Of a stretch of 64,000 nt of DNA, positions 42,183 to 50,530 are shown piece by piece (position 1 is the first letter of the stretch; each line of letters starts with the position of its first letter). The notes below the pieces were generated by a model. That model saw only the letters and a program-made list of their open reading frames with translations, ran no database searches and was not told where the DNA came from. The DNA is from Brenneria populi. Its GTDB lineage: Bacteria > Pseudomonadota > Gammaproteobacteria > Enterobacterales > Enterobacteriaceae. The stretch lies in assembly GCF_036016195.1 (NCBI RefSeq), contig NZ_JAYWTM010000001.1, forward strand, positions 248,001 through 312,000. Reading direction: 5' to 3'. The position numbers were made by a program, and so were the translations under genes.

Positions 42183-42825
42183 AATAATCAACCTGATTTA
42201 TGGTGTTAAGATGATGTTTTTGAGCGAAGGTCTACATTATAAATACAAAAATACCGCGTTTTTTTATAAAAAATCGTTGTATTCGTCCAACGTCAAGTTG
42301 GATATTCGTTGGCTTTATTATTCGCCTCATGGGCTTAACCTTCAGATGCGTTTAAATTTTTTATCTATTGCGTTCTCTAAAGTGTTCTTCATCGGTTCGT
42401 GGCAATCACAATATGCGTTTTTATTTTTAATAAAAAATGGAAAATAGTATTTTGAATAAATACTTTTACTCATACTTATATACTCAAAATAATTCGAGTT
42501 GCAGGCAAGCCAACGCACCTGCAGCTTGAAGTATGAAGGGTATAACCGTTATTCGGATCCGTTGGATAAATCAAAGGTATAGGCCGTAGTCCGCTCGCTA
42601 TACCGCTGCGGCGAAACCGACGCTCGCGGCCGGAAACCGATGTCACCGCGCGGTCGGCAAGCGCCGTGCAAAAAAGCGAATGATTTCGAGTGTATCTGCG
42701 CGCCGGAAAACGGCCGCAGTCTTAATCAAAAAATGCATATAGAAAGCAAAAATCGATTCTTTTAATTATTAAGCGCGCCGCGTTAACTAGGTGTTTCTGT
42801 TTTATAACAACCTGGTGACATCAAT
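42183..42825. other. 643-base divergent region between phosphonate and M20/ABC operons
   Basis: The left part is AT-rich and must contain the promoter of the reductase-pepM-ppd block. It contains one interspersed repeat (42479-42544). A 78-codon frame at 42211-42447 is AT-rich with no ribosome-binding site and is not called. GGTGA precedes the downstream M20 ATG. No clear promoter pair was assigned. Confidence 0.5.
42479..42544. repeat. Enterobacterial-type intergenic inverted repeat
   Basis: The 66-base element has imperfect inverted arms: the left arm runs from 42479 and ends GAGTTGCAGG (42505), and the right arm starts CCTGCAGCTTGAA (42518) and ends GGGTATA. I recognise this arm sequence as a non-coding repeat seen many times in Pectobacterium, Serratia and related genomes, usually longer; this copy lacks most of the middle. 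Only one copy was noticed in the window. Confidence 0.55.
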
Positions 42826-44043
42826 ATGAGCGTAGCGGCGTTATTTTCGCAATTGGAAGAGAGCATCGAAAAACACAGCGAGGAATATATCGCGGTTTCC
42901 AGGGATATTCACGCCCACCCGGAGACGGGGAATAATGAGTATTATGCCAATAAGTTGCTTACCTCGCTGCTGACGAAAAATCAGTTTCAGGTCACGTCGA
43001 ACGTGGCGGGGCATGAAACCGCCTTTTATGCGTTGAAAGAGAGCGGCAAGCCCGGCCCGACCATCGCTTTTCTGGCGGAGTACGATGCGCTGATCGATAT
43101 CGGCCATGCCTGCGGCCACAATATTATCGGCGTCACCAGCGTGGCGGCGGCGATAGCGCTGGCGGAAGTCATTAGCGTCACCGGCGGACGGGTGGTGGTG
43201 TTGGGCACGCCGGCCGAAGAGGGCGGGCTGCGCGGCAAAGGCGGGCCGAATGGCAACGTGAAAGCGCGTTTCGTCGAGCACGGTTTCCTCAAGGACGTGG
43301 ATGTCGCGCTGATGGTTCATCCGTCCGGAAAAACGCGGCTGACCGGGCCTTCGCTGGCGAATAACCATCTCTATTTCCACTTTTACGGCAAGCCTTCCCA
43401 CGCCGGCAGTTCACCCCATAAAGGGGTGAATGCGCTGGATGCGCTGGTGCTGCTGTATAACGGCATTAGCGTCTTGCGCCAGCAACTGCCCGACGGCGTG
43501 CGGGTACACGGCATCATCACCAACGGCGGTCAGGCGCCGAACGTCATCCCCGAATACGCCTCGGCGCATTACTACATTCGCGCCAAAACCCGCGAAGAGG
43601 TGGTAGCGCTGGAGCCGCGTATTCGCGCTATCGCCGAAGGGGCGGCGTTGGCGACCGGCGCGACGGTGAAGATTGAGCATCAGGTCGGGCCGCGCGATTT
43701 TAATATTAATCATCGGCTGAATGCGCTGCTGCTGGAGGAGTTCGCCGCGGCGGGGGAAAGCGTCGATCGCACGGACCGGCAAGGTATCGGTTCCACGGAC
43801 GCCGGCGATATCAGCCATGCGGTTCCCACCGCGCATCCCACCATCAAGATCGGCCCGGACGATCTTATCGGCCACACGGTACCGTTTCGTGAGGCGGCCA
43901 ACTCTCCGCTTGGCTATACGGCGCTGCTTACCGGGGCGAAGGTGCTGGCGCGCAGCGGGCTGCGCCTGCTGACGGATGCCCGCCTGTTGCAGGAAGTCAA
44001 AGAAGAATTCGCTAGTCGTGACGCTGTCACTAACGCCGCCTGA
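42826..44043 (+). CDS. M20-family amidohydrolase (AbgB/PM20D2-like)
   Basis: This 405-residue metallohydrolase cleaves amide-linked amino acid conjugates in the cytoplasm. Motifs are 'RDIHAHPETGNNEYY' near the N-terminus, 'FLAEYDALIDIGHACGHN' (seen as 'EYDAL' and 'GHACGHN') and 'GTPAEEGG' near 126-133. The lid domain includes 'FYGKPSHAGSSPHKG', and the late 'STDAGDISH' supplies a further ligand region. The AbgB/PM20D2 group acts on p-aminobenzoyl-glutamate or unusual dipeptides. It heads the operon of the second Dpp-type importer, which probably brings in its substrate. Confidence 0.85.
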   Translation: MSVAALFSQLEESIEKHSEEYIAVSRDIHAHPETGNNEYYANKLLTSLLTKNQFQVTSNVAGHETAFYALKESGKPGPTIAFLAEYDALIDIGHACGHNIIGVTSVAAAIALAEVISVTGGRVVVLGTPAEEGGLRGKGGPNGNVKARFVEHGFLKDVDVALMVHPSGKTRLTGPSLANNHLYFHFYGKPSHAGSSPHKGVNALDALVLLYNGISVLRQQLPDGVRVHGIITNGGQAPNVIPEYASAHYYIRAKTREEVVALEPRIRAIAEGAALATGATVKIEHQVGPRDFNINHRLNALLLEEFAAAGESVDRTDRQGIGSTDAGDISHAVPTAHPTIKIGPDDLIGHTVPFREAANSPLGYTALLTGAKVLARSGLRLLTDARLLQEVKEEFASRDAVTNAA

Positions 44044-44082
44044 ATCCGTTTGTCGTTACAACAATAAGGGAGTCTCCCATCA

Positions 44083-45645
44083 ATGAAGTTGTTGACTTTT
44101 CCGGCCGCGGCGTTGCTGCTGGCGGCCAGTTTACCCTGGGGAATCACGCAGGCCGCTACCGTCGATCGCGAGGCCGCTCTGAATATCGCTTACGGCAAAC
44201 GGCCGGGCACCCTCGATCCTTACCTGACCACCAACAGCGCCACCACCGACGTGGTGCGCCATATTTTTGAACAGCTGTTCACCATTAACGACCGGTTTGA
44301 ACCGGTACCGGAACTGGTGAAAAGCTATACGCTCAGCGATGACCGTAAAACCTACACCTTTACCCTGCGTGACGGGATCCGTTTCCACGATGGTCAGCCG
44401 CTGACGGCGGATGACGTGGTGGCGTCGATGAATCGCTGGCTGGCGGTATCGACGCAGGGCAAGGCCAATCTGCCCGGCGCGCAGTTCAGCAAGGTCGACG
44501 ACGGCACCGTGCGGTTAACGGTGCAAACGCCGTCGCTGATTACGCTGAATGTGCTGGCCGATTTGAAAAACCTGGCCGCCATTATGCCCAAGCGGCTGAT
44601 CGAGGAGGCGAACGCCAGCAAAAAGCCGGTCAGCCAGCTGATCGGCACCGGCCCCTATAAACTGGCGGAGTTCAAACAGGGCGAGTATCTGCACCTCACC
44701 CGCTATGACGGCTATGTTTCCCGCAGCGAACCGGCAAACGGCCTGTCGGGACAGAAGAGAGCGGACGTCAAGGATATCTGGTTCCGCTATATCACCGATG
44801 AGTCCACGCGGCTGGCCGGGGCGTTGACCGGCGAATATGACGTCGTTTTCGACCTGCCGAAAGATAATATCGACGCGCTTGAACATGCGCGCGATGTCGA
44901 ACTGTACCGGCCTGCGGCGGGCGGTTCGCTGATCACCTATCTGTTCAATAAGAACCGCGGACCGTTCGCCGAGGTGAAGCTGCGCCAGGCGTTCAATCTG
45001 GCGCTGGATGTGCATCAGACGCTGCTGGCCGGCTACAGCGATACGCGCTTTTTCAAAGAGGATTCCTCTCTCGGTTTTCCCGAGCAGGTGGACTGGTACA
45101 GCGAAGCCGGCAAGCCTTACTGGAACCAGCATAAGCTGGACGAGGCGCGCCGGCTGGTGAAGGCGTCCGGTTATAACGGCGAGGAGGTGGTGATTATCGC
45201 CACTAAAGAGTACGCCGAGCTCTATAACCTGGCGATTGTGGCGCAGCAGGTGCTGAAACAGATCGGCGTGAAATCCCGGCTCGACGTCTATGATTGGGCC
45301 ACGGTGCTGCAGCGGCGTCAGGATCCGAACAATTTCGATCTGTGCGCGCTGGAATTCTCCATGCGTCAGGTGCTGCACCAGTATCCGTTTCTCGACTCGC
45401 GCGCCAAATTTCCCGGCCTGAGCAATAGCCCGGAAATTGATGACACGCTGGACGCCATTAAACAGGCGCCGTCGCTGAAAGCGGCCCGGCCGCTGGTGGA
45501 TAAGCTGCACTTACAGACCTGGACCTACCTGCCGGTTATCGTGCTGGGACGCACCACGCCGGACGCGGTGGCGATAAAACGCAACGTCCACGGCTATTAC
45601 GACCTGATCGGGCCGGTGCTATGGAACGTCGGCGTCACGAAGTAA
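44083..45645 (+). CDS. Peptide-type ABC transporter substrate-binding protein (second system)
   Basis: This 520-residue SBP_bac_5 protein has a signal peptide of about 25 residues (cleavage after TQA) and no lipobox. The family motif is 'RFHDGQPLTADDVVASMNRW' (recognisable as 'FHDGQPLTADDVVAS', about 104-118). It follows the M20 gene after 39 bases with AAGGGAG in between. It captures the substrate in the periplasm for the permeases encoded next. Ligand unknown; probably a small peptide or conjugate cut by the M20 enzyme. Confidence 0.9.
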   Translation: MKLLTFPAAALLLAASLPWGITQAATVDREAALNIAYGKRPGTLDPYLTTNSATTDVVRHIFEQLFTINDRFEPVPELVKSYTLSDDRKTYTFTLRDGIRFHDGQPLTADDVVASMNRWLAVSTQGKANLPGAQFSKVDDGTVRLTVQTPSLITLNVLADLKNLAAIMPKRLIEEANASKKPVSQLIGTGPYKLAEFKQGEYLHLTRYDGYVSRSEPANGLSGQKRADVKDIWFRYITDESTRLAGALTGEYDVVFDLPKDNIDALEHARDVELYRPAAGGSLITYLFNKNRGPFAEVKLRQAFNLALDVHQTLLAGYSDTRFFKEDSSLGFPEQVDWYSEAGKPYWNQHKLDEARRLVKASGYNGEEVVIIATKEYAELYNLAIVAQQVLKQIGVKSRLDVYDWATVLQRRQDPNNFDLCALEFSMRQVLHQYPFLDSRAKFPGLSNSPEIDDTLDAIKQAPSLKAARPLVDKLHLQTWTYLPVIVLGRTTPDAVAIKRNVHGYYDLIGPVLWNVGVTK

Positions 45646-45657
45646 GCGGAGCAACGC

Positions 45658-46614
45658 ATGGGCTGGTATATTTTCCATCGCTTACTGGCGCTGCTGCCGG
45701 TGCTGTTTGTGGTCTCGGTGGTGGTGTTCTGCCTGGTGCATCTGGCGCCGGGCGACCCGGTGCTGGTGATTCTGGGCGATGACGCCAACCCGGACGATAT
45801 CGCCGCGCTGCGCCGGCAAATGGGGCTGGATAAGCCGCTGTTGGCGCAGTTTTTTATCTGGTTCGGCGCGGTGTTGAGCGGCGATCTCGGCCACTCCCTG
45901 TTGATGAACGCCAGCGTGCTGTCGCTGTTTCTCCAGCACCTGCAGCCGACGCTGGCGCTGGCGGTTTACGCGCAGGGCATCGCACTGCTGCTCGGCCTGG
46001 GCGGCGGCGTTATCAGCGCCTGGCGGCATGACCGGCTGGCGGACCGTCTGATCATGGGGCTGGCGACGCTGGGGATGTCGATCCCCGGTTTTCTGCTCGG
46101 CCTGTTTATGATTTTCTTTTTCGCCGTGCGGCTGCGCTGGTTTCCGGTGGTGGGGTACAACTCCACCCGCGGCGACGCGCTGCTCAATCTGTGGTATTTA
46201 ACCCTGCCGGCGCTGGCCCTGGGGTTTCGCATCGCGGCGCTGATTGCGCGCATGACGCGCGCGGTGATGCTGGATGTCTTGCAGGAAGGTTTTATTAAAA
46301 CCGCCCGCGCTAAGGGGGTGTCGGAACGGACGGTGCTGCTGCGCCATACGTTGAAAAACGGCCTGCTGCCGGTGCTGACCATCTGCGGCGAATCGTTTGG
46401 CTCGCTGGTCACCGGCGCCATTGTAATTGAGAGCGTGTTCGGCATTCCGGGTGTGGGCTCGCTGGTGGTCGACTCCATCGAGCGGCGCGATTTCACCGTT
46501 ATCCAGGGCGCGGTGCTGCTTATTACCGTCAGCTATGTGTTGATTAATCTGGCGGTCGATATCCTTGGTTATCTGCTCGATCCCCGCCTTTCCGTCACCG
46601 GGAAACCGTCATGA
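45658..46614 (+). CDS. Dipeptide-type ABC transporter permease (DppB-like, second system)
   Basis: The 318-residue permease has the DppB opening 'LVHLAPGDPVLVILGDDA' (in parts 'HLAPGDPV'), about six membrane segments, the EAA loop 'TARAKGVSERTVLLRHTL' and the motif 'ESVFGIPGVGSLVVDS'. It overlaps the DppC-like gene by 4 bases, so the two permeases are produced together and form the transmembrane channel. Confidence 0.92.
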   Translation: MGWYIFHRLLALLPVLFVVSVVVFCLVHLAPGDPVLVILGDDANPDDIAALRRQMGLDKPLLAQFFIWFGAVLSGDLGHSLLMNASVLSLFLQHLQPTLALAVYAQGIALLLGLGGGVISAWRHDRLADRLIMGLATLGMSIPGFLLGLFMIFFFAVRLRWFPVVGYNSTRGDALLNLWYLTLPALALGFRIAALIARMTRAVMLDVLQEGFIKTARAKGVSERTVLLRHTLKNGLLPVLTICGESFGSLVTGAIVIESVFGIPGVGSLVVDSIERRDFTVIQGAVLLITVSYVLINLAVDILGYLLDPRLSVTGKPS

Positions 46615-47474
46615 AAAAATTGTTCGGCCAGCGGCAGTTGGTCGTCGGCTGCGCGCTGCTGCTGATTATCGTGCTGTTCTCGCTGTGCGGCAGCGCCGCC
46701 GCTCCGTTCGACCCCTATGCCATCAGCCCGTTGAGCCGGCTTAAGCCGCCCGGCGCGGTTCACTGGTTCGGCACCGATAACTTCGGCCGCGATCTGTTCG
46801 TCCGCGTGGCGCTGGCGGTGCGTATTTCGCTCTCCGTCGGCGTGGCGACGGCGCTGGCGGCGGGCGTCATCGGCATGGCGATAGGGTTGCTGTGCGCCTG
46901 GTATCGCTGGCTGGATCTGGTGCTGATGCGCATCTGCGACGGGCTGTTCGCTTTTCCGTCGCTGCTGCTGGCCATCGCCATCGTCGGCATTCTGGGACCG
47001 AATATGGCGAACGTAGTGCTGGCGCTGTCGCTGGTGTACGTCCCTTCCGTGGCGCGCGTTATCCGCTCCGCGGCGCTGGTGATCAAAGAGAAGAATTATA
47101 TCGAGGCCTTGCGCGCGCAGGGGGCGAGCGGCGCGCGCATTATCTGGCTGCACCTGTTGCCGAATGTGTTTTCGCCGTTGATCGTGCAGGTGAGCTGGAT
47201 TTTCTCGGTCGCCATTCTTACCGAAGCGGCGTTGAGTTTTCTCGGCTCCGGTATTCCGGCGCCGATGCCCAGTTTGGGCAACCTGCTGCTGGAAGGAAAA
47301 AAAGTGATTTTCACCGCCTGGTGGATGACCTTTTTTCCCGGCATCGCCATCGTGCTATTGATTCTGGCGCTGAATATCGTCGGCGACGCGCTGCGCGACG
47401 GCGCCGACCGGGGACGTCAGCCCTTAACGCGCCAGCTGTCGCGCCAACTGAATAATGAGACGCCGGAGAGATGA
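46611..47474 (+). CDS. Dipeptide-type ABC transporter permease (DppC-like, second system)
   Basis: The 287-residue permease has the periplasmic DppC signature 'FGTDNFGRDLFVRV', about six membrane segments and the EAA loop 'LRAQGASGARIIWLHLLPN'. 'AALSFLGSGIPAPMPSLGN' is the late conserved segment. Its stop overlaps the DppD-like ATPase start by 4 bases. Confidence 0.92.
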   Translation: MKKLFGQRQLVVGCALLLIIVLFSLCGSAAAPFDPYAISPLSRLKPPGAVHWFGTDNFGRDLFVRVALAVRISLSVGVATALAAGVIGMAIGLLCAWYRWLDLVLMRICDGLFAFPSLLLAIAIVGILGPNMANVVLALSLVYVPSVARVIRSAALVIKEKNYIEALRAQGASGARIIWLHLLPNVFSPLIVQVSWIFSVAILTEAALSFLGSGIPAPMPSLGNLLLEGKKVIFTAWWMTFFPGIAIVLLILALNIVGDALRDGADRGRQPLTRQLSRQLNNETPER

Positions 47475-48475
47475 AGCGAAACGAACAAGCGGAAACGCTG
47501 CTTAGCGTTAACGGGCTACGGGTAAAATTCGCCGCCGGGCAGGGCGTGGTGTCGCCGGTGCGCGGCGTCTCGTTCGAGGTAGGCCGTCACGAGACCCTGG
47601 GGATTATCGGCGAGTCGGGCTGCGGCAAAAGCGTAACGGCCCAGGCGCTGATGGGGCTGCTGCCGCCGCGCTACAGCCGCGTTGCCGGCGAGATGACTTT
47701 TAACGGCGAAACGCTGCGCGATCTGTCGCCCGGCGCGCTGCGGCGCTGGCGCGGCAGCCGGTTGGCGATGATTTTTCAGGATCCGCTTTCCAGCCTGAAT
47801 CCGGTGTTTACCGTGGGTTTTCAGATTGAAGAGAGCTTGATCCTGCACGGCGCTTTGACGCGCGGGCAGCGCCGGGAAGAGGTGCTGGCGCTGTTGCGCC
47901 AGGTCGGCATCGACGACGCCCGCCGCTGTGCGGCCGCCTATCCGCATGAAATCTCCGGCGGTATGCGCCAGCGCGTGATGATTGCGATGGCGATCGCCAG
48001 CCGCCCCGCGCTGTTGATTGCCGATGAGCCGACCACCGCGCTGGATGTCACCATTCAGGCGCAAATCCTGACGCTGTTGGAAAAAGTAAAAGCGGAGAAC
48101 GGGATGGGCATCATCCTGATTACCCACGATCTGTCGGTGGTGGCGCAACTGTGCCAGCGCGTGCTGGTGATGTATCTCGGCGAGGTGGTGGAAGAGACGG
48201 ACGTCGTCAGCCTGTTCGATAACCCGCTGCATCCTTATACCCGCGCGCTGTTGCAGGCGGTCCCCGGACTGGACGGCGAACGCAAGGTTGATCTGCCGGA
48301 GATCCGCGGTACGGTGCCGGCTCTGTCCGTCTCCATCGCCGGCTGCGGTTTCGCCGATCGTTGTCCTTATGCGCAGGCGCGTTGCCGCGAGCGGCGTCCA
48401 GAATTGCGCGCCCTGGCGCGGCAACCCCATCGAGTGCGCTGCTGGCGTGCGGAAGAGATAGGTGACCAGAGATGA
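47471..48475 (+). CDS. Dipeptide-type ABC transporter ATPase (DppD-like, second system)
   Basis: The 334-residue ATPase has Walker A GESGCGKSV (about 46-54), signature 'ISGGMRQRVMIAMA', Walker B 'LLIADEPTTALD' and the C-terminal oligopeptide-class cysteine cluster 'GCGFADRCPYAQARC', which binds an iron-sulfur cluster in some relatives. It acts as one half of the ATPase dimer with the protein encoded next, which overlaps by 4 bases. Confidence 0.93.
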   Translation: MKRNEQAETLLSVNGLRVKFAAGQGVVSPVRGVSFEVGRHETLGIIGESGCGKSVTAQALMGLLPPRYSRVAGEMTFNGETLRDLSPGALRRWRGSRLAMIFQDPLSSLNPVFTVGFQIEESLILHGALTRGQRREEVLALLRQVGIDDARRCAAAYPHEISGGMRQRVMIAMAIASRPALLIADEPTTALDVTIQAQILTLLEKVKAENGMGIILITHDLSVVAQLCQRVLVMYLGEVVEETDVVSLFDNPLHPYTRALLQAVPGLDGERKVDLPEIRGTVPALSVSIAGCGFADRCPYAQARCRERRPELRALARQPHRVRCWRAEEIGDQR

Positions 48476-49398
48476 ATACGCCATTGCTGAGGGTAAGCCA
48501 TCTGAGCAAAACTTTTCAGGCGAAGGGGTGGCGCGGCGAGCGCTGCGCCGCCGTCAAAGATGTCAGTTTCCATATTTCGTCCGGCGAGACCTATGCGCTG
48601 GTGGGCGAGTCGGGCAGCGGCAAAAGCACCACCGGACGCAGCCTGCTCGGCCTGACCGCCGCATCCGGCGGCGAAGTGCTCTTCGCCGGTCAATCTTTGC
48701 TGACGTTCGATAACCGGCGATGGCGCGAGGTGCGTAAGGATATCCAGATGATTTTTCAGGATCCGCTGTCGTCGCTCGACCCGAAACGCTCCGTCGGCTA
48801 CAGCATCGAAGAGCCGCTGATTATTCACGGCGTGCGCGACGTCCGCCGGCGCAGGGAGCGGGTCGGGCAGATACTCGCCCGCGTCGGATTCAGCCCGGAG
48901 GATGCCAAACGCTATCCTCATGAGTTTTCCGGTGGCCAGCGTCAGCGTATCGGCATCGCCCGCGCGTTAATCCTTGAACCGAAGCTGATTATCTGCGATG
49001 AACCGGTTTCGGCGCTCGATGTCTCCATCCAATCGCAGATTCTGAATTTGCTGATGCGGCTGCAGCGCGAGCAGGGGCTGGCCTATCTGTTTATCGCCCA
49101 CGATCTCAGCGTGGTGCGCCATATCGCCGACCGCGTGGGCGTGATGTCGCGCGGGACGCTCGTCGAGGAGGCCACCGTCCCCGAGTTGTTCGCCCAACCT
49201 CAGCACCCCTATACCCGCTACCTGCTGCGGTCGATCCCGCCGGCGCATCCGCGGCTGAAAAACCAGGCGCGCGAATTGCCGTGTACCCCGCGCCCGTCGG
49301 GATGCGCGTTCCGCGACGGTAAAACCTGCAATCGCCATCCGGATCAGTATTACTGGTTAACGCCTACCCACCGGGTACGGTGCTGTCCGGATAGCTGA
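48472..49398 (+). CDS. Dipeptide-type ABC transporter ATPase (DppF-like, second system)
   Basis: This 308-residue partner ATPase has Walker A GESGSGKST (about 45-53), signature 'FSGGQRQRIGIARAL', Walker B 'LIICDEPVSALD' and C-terminal cysteines ('GCAFRDGKTC'). It is the last gene of the importer operon. It is convergent with the opine-dehydrogenase-family gene, with only 4 bases between the stop codons. Confidence 0.93.
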   Translation: MNTPLLRVSHLSKTFQAKGWRGERCAAVKDVSFHISSGETYALVGESGSGKSTTGRSLLGLTAASGGEVLFAGQSLLTFDNRRWREVRKDIQMIFQDPLSSLDPKRSVGYSIEEPLIIHGVRDVRRRRERVGQILARVGFSPEDAKRYPHEFSGGQRQRIGIARALILEPKLIICDEPVSALDVSIQSQILNLLMRLQREQGLAYLFIAHDLSVVRHIADRVGVMSRGTLVEEATVPELFAQPQHPYTRYLLRSIPPAHPRLKNQARELPCTPRPSGCAFRDGKTCNRHPDQYYWLTPTHRVRCCPDS

Positions 49399-49402
49399 TT
49401 CT

Positions 49403-50482
49403 TCACCGATAGCCGGAACAAATAACCTGATCAAACTCGTTCAGCGACATCGCCTCCAATCCCAGCTCCGGCAGAATATTATTCTCATGACGTAAATCTC
49501 TTTTCCATATTGCCGCCGCCACGTTAATCACCGAGGAGTGCAGGGTCAGATTGATTCCCGCTTTCTGCGCTATCGCTTCGGCAAACGCCAGTCCATAGGG
49601 CGTATCTTCCAGAATAAAACGCGTATCCATGCTGATCGGCCCGGCCGGGCCGCCGCGACGGCGGTGCAGTTCGGTCGCAATATCCGCCAGTTCGCGTTGC
49701 GGAACATTGAACGACTGCTGAAAATGTTCTTCGATACTGTGCAACTGTAGGCCGAACCTGCGCGCCAGCGTCTGACGTTCCTGCTCCAGCGAGGAAATCA
49801 AATTGGCGACTCCCGGCGTCAGATAATGATATTGCGGCCAGCTTTCCTCTCTTTCAATGCGCGTGATGTTGCACAGCGCCAGCCCCAGATGGGCGATGGG
49901 ATTGATATTGATCAGCGATGTCGCCAATGTGTTGCGCTGAACCAGAAAGCGGCGGCCGAACAGCGTCGTACACAGGGCGATGGCGCGCGCATTGTCCTGC
50001 ATCGGCAGCGTGGCGACATGGACGAATTTTCTTGCCGCCATGATGGCGACTTCACAGCCGTTCGCCTGACGGCGCGCGGTGAGCGCGGTGGTGCCCCAGG
50101 TGATAATCGGCGCAGCAATATAGCGCGCGGCCAGCCGCCTGGACAGGTACAGCGCGCTCAGCGAACAGGCGCTGTTGATGATAATCGGCAGTTCGTCGCG
50201 CATATGGGGCGTCAGGGCGTCAATCACCGTTTTGTGCGCGTATCCCGGCACGCAGATGAAAATGACGTCCGCGTGGTTCACCGCATAGGCGATATCCGTC
50301 GTGACGTCCGGCCGACACTCGCCGCTGATGACGCCGGTAAAAGAGAGTCGGTTATCGTTGGCCTGCAATGGGGCAAGATCTTGCGCGACGGGCGACCAGA
50401 GAATCGGCCGATGCCCGGCGTCGGATATCCAGGCGGTGGTGGCAAAGCCGATATTGCCGCCACCCAGAATGGCTACATTCAT
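49403..50482 (-). CDS. NAD/NADP octopine/nopaline dehydrogenase family protein
   Basis: The 359-residue oxidoreductase has the Rossmann motif ILGGGNIGFA (about 5-14) and the Octopine_DH C-terminal domain, with the active-site histidine in 'ININPIAHLGLAL'. Opine dehydrogenases reductively condense an amino acid with a 2-oxo acid, or the reverse. The gene follows tctA on the same strand after 48 bases with AGGAA before its ATG, so it is the last gene of the tctCBA operon. A role in making or breaking an opine or opine-like metallophore from an imported carboxylate is possible, but no metallophore genes (e.g. nicotianamine-synthase-like) are nearby. Confidence 0.83.
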   Translation of the reverse strand: MNVAILGGGNIGFATTAWISDAGHRPILWSPVAQDLAPLQANDNRLSFTGVISGECRPDVTTDIAYAVNHADVIFICVPGYAHKTVIDALTPHMRDELPIIINSACSLSALYLSRRLAARYIAAPIITWGTTALTARRQANGCEVAIMAARKFVHVATLPMQDNARAIALCTTLFGRRFLVQRNTLATSLININPIAHLGLALCNITRIEREESWPQYHYLTPGVANLISSLEQERQTLARRFGLQLHSIEEHFQQSFNVPQRELADIATELHRRRGGPAGPISMDTRFILEDTPYGLAFAEAIAQKAGINLTLHSSVINVAAAIWKRDLRHENNILPELGLEAMSLNEFDQVICSGYR

Positions 50483-50501
50483 GATGATTCCTTTGTTTTT
50501 T

Positions 50502-50528
50502 CTGCCGGCGGCGTTAACCGGCCGGCAG
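50502..50528 (-). terminator. Intercistronic hairpin between tctA and the opine-dehydrogenase-like gene
   Basis: A perfect 8-bp stem CTGCCGGC/GCCGGCAG (50502-50509 and 50521-50528) with an 11-base loop lies between the tctA stop codon and the next ATG. On the minus strand it is followed by AAAAAACAAA rather than T residues, so it is not an intrinsic terminator there; it may stabilise the tct message. Confidence 0.4.
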
Positions 50529-50530
50529 CG

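Noticed and set aside
42211..42447. 78-codon AT-rich frame upstream of the M20 gene
   Set aside because: No ribosome-binding site, aromatic/Lys/Ser-rich composition expected by chance from AT-rich DNA, and no family resemblance.
44515..45510. 331-codon open frame antisense to the second binding-protein gene
   Set aside because: It is a GC-rich shadow of a gene with clear SBP_bac_5 motifs; the antisense product is low-complexity, rich in Arg/Gln/His, and has no ribosome-binding site.
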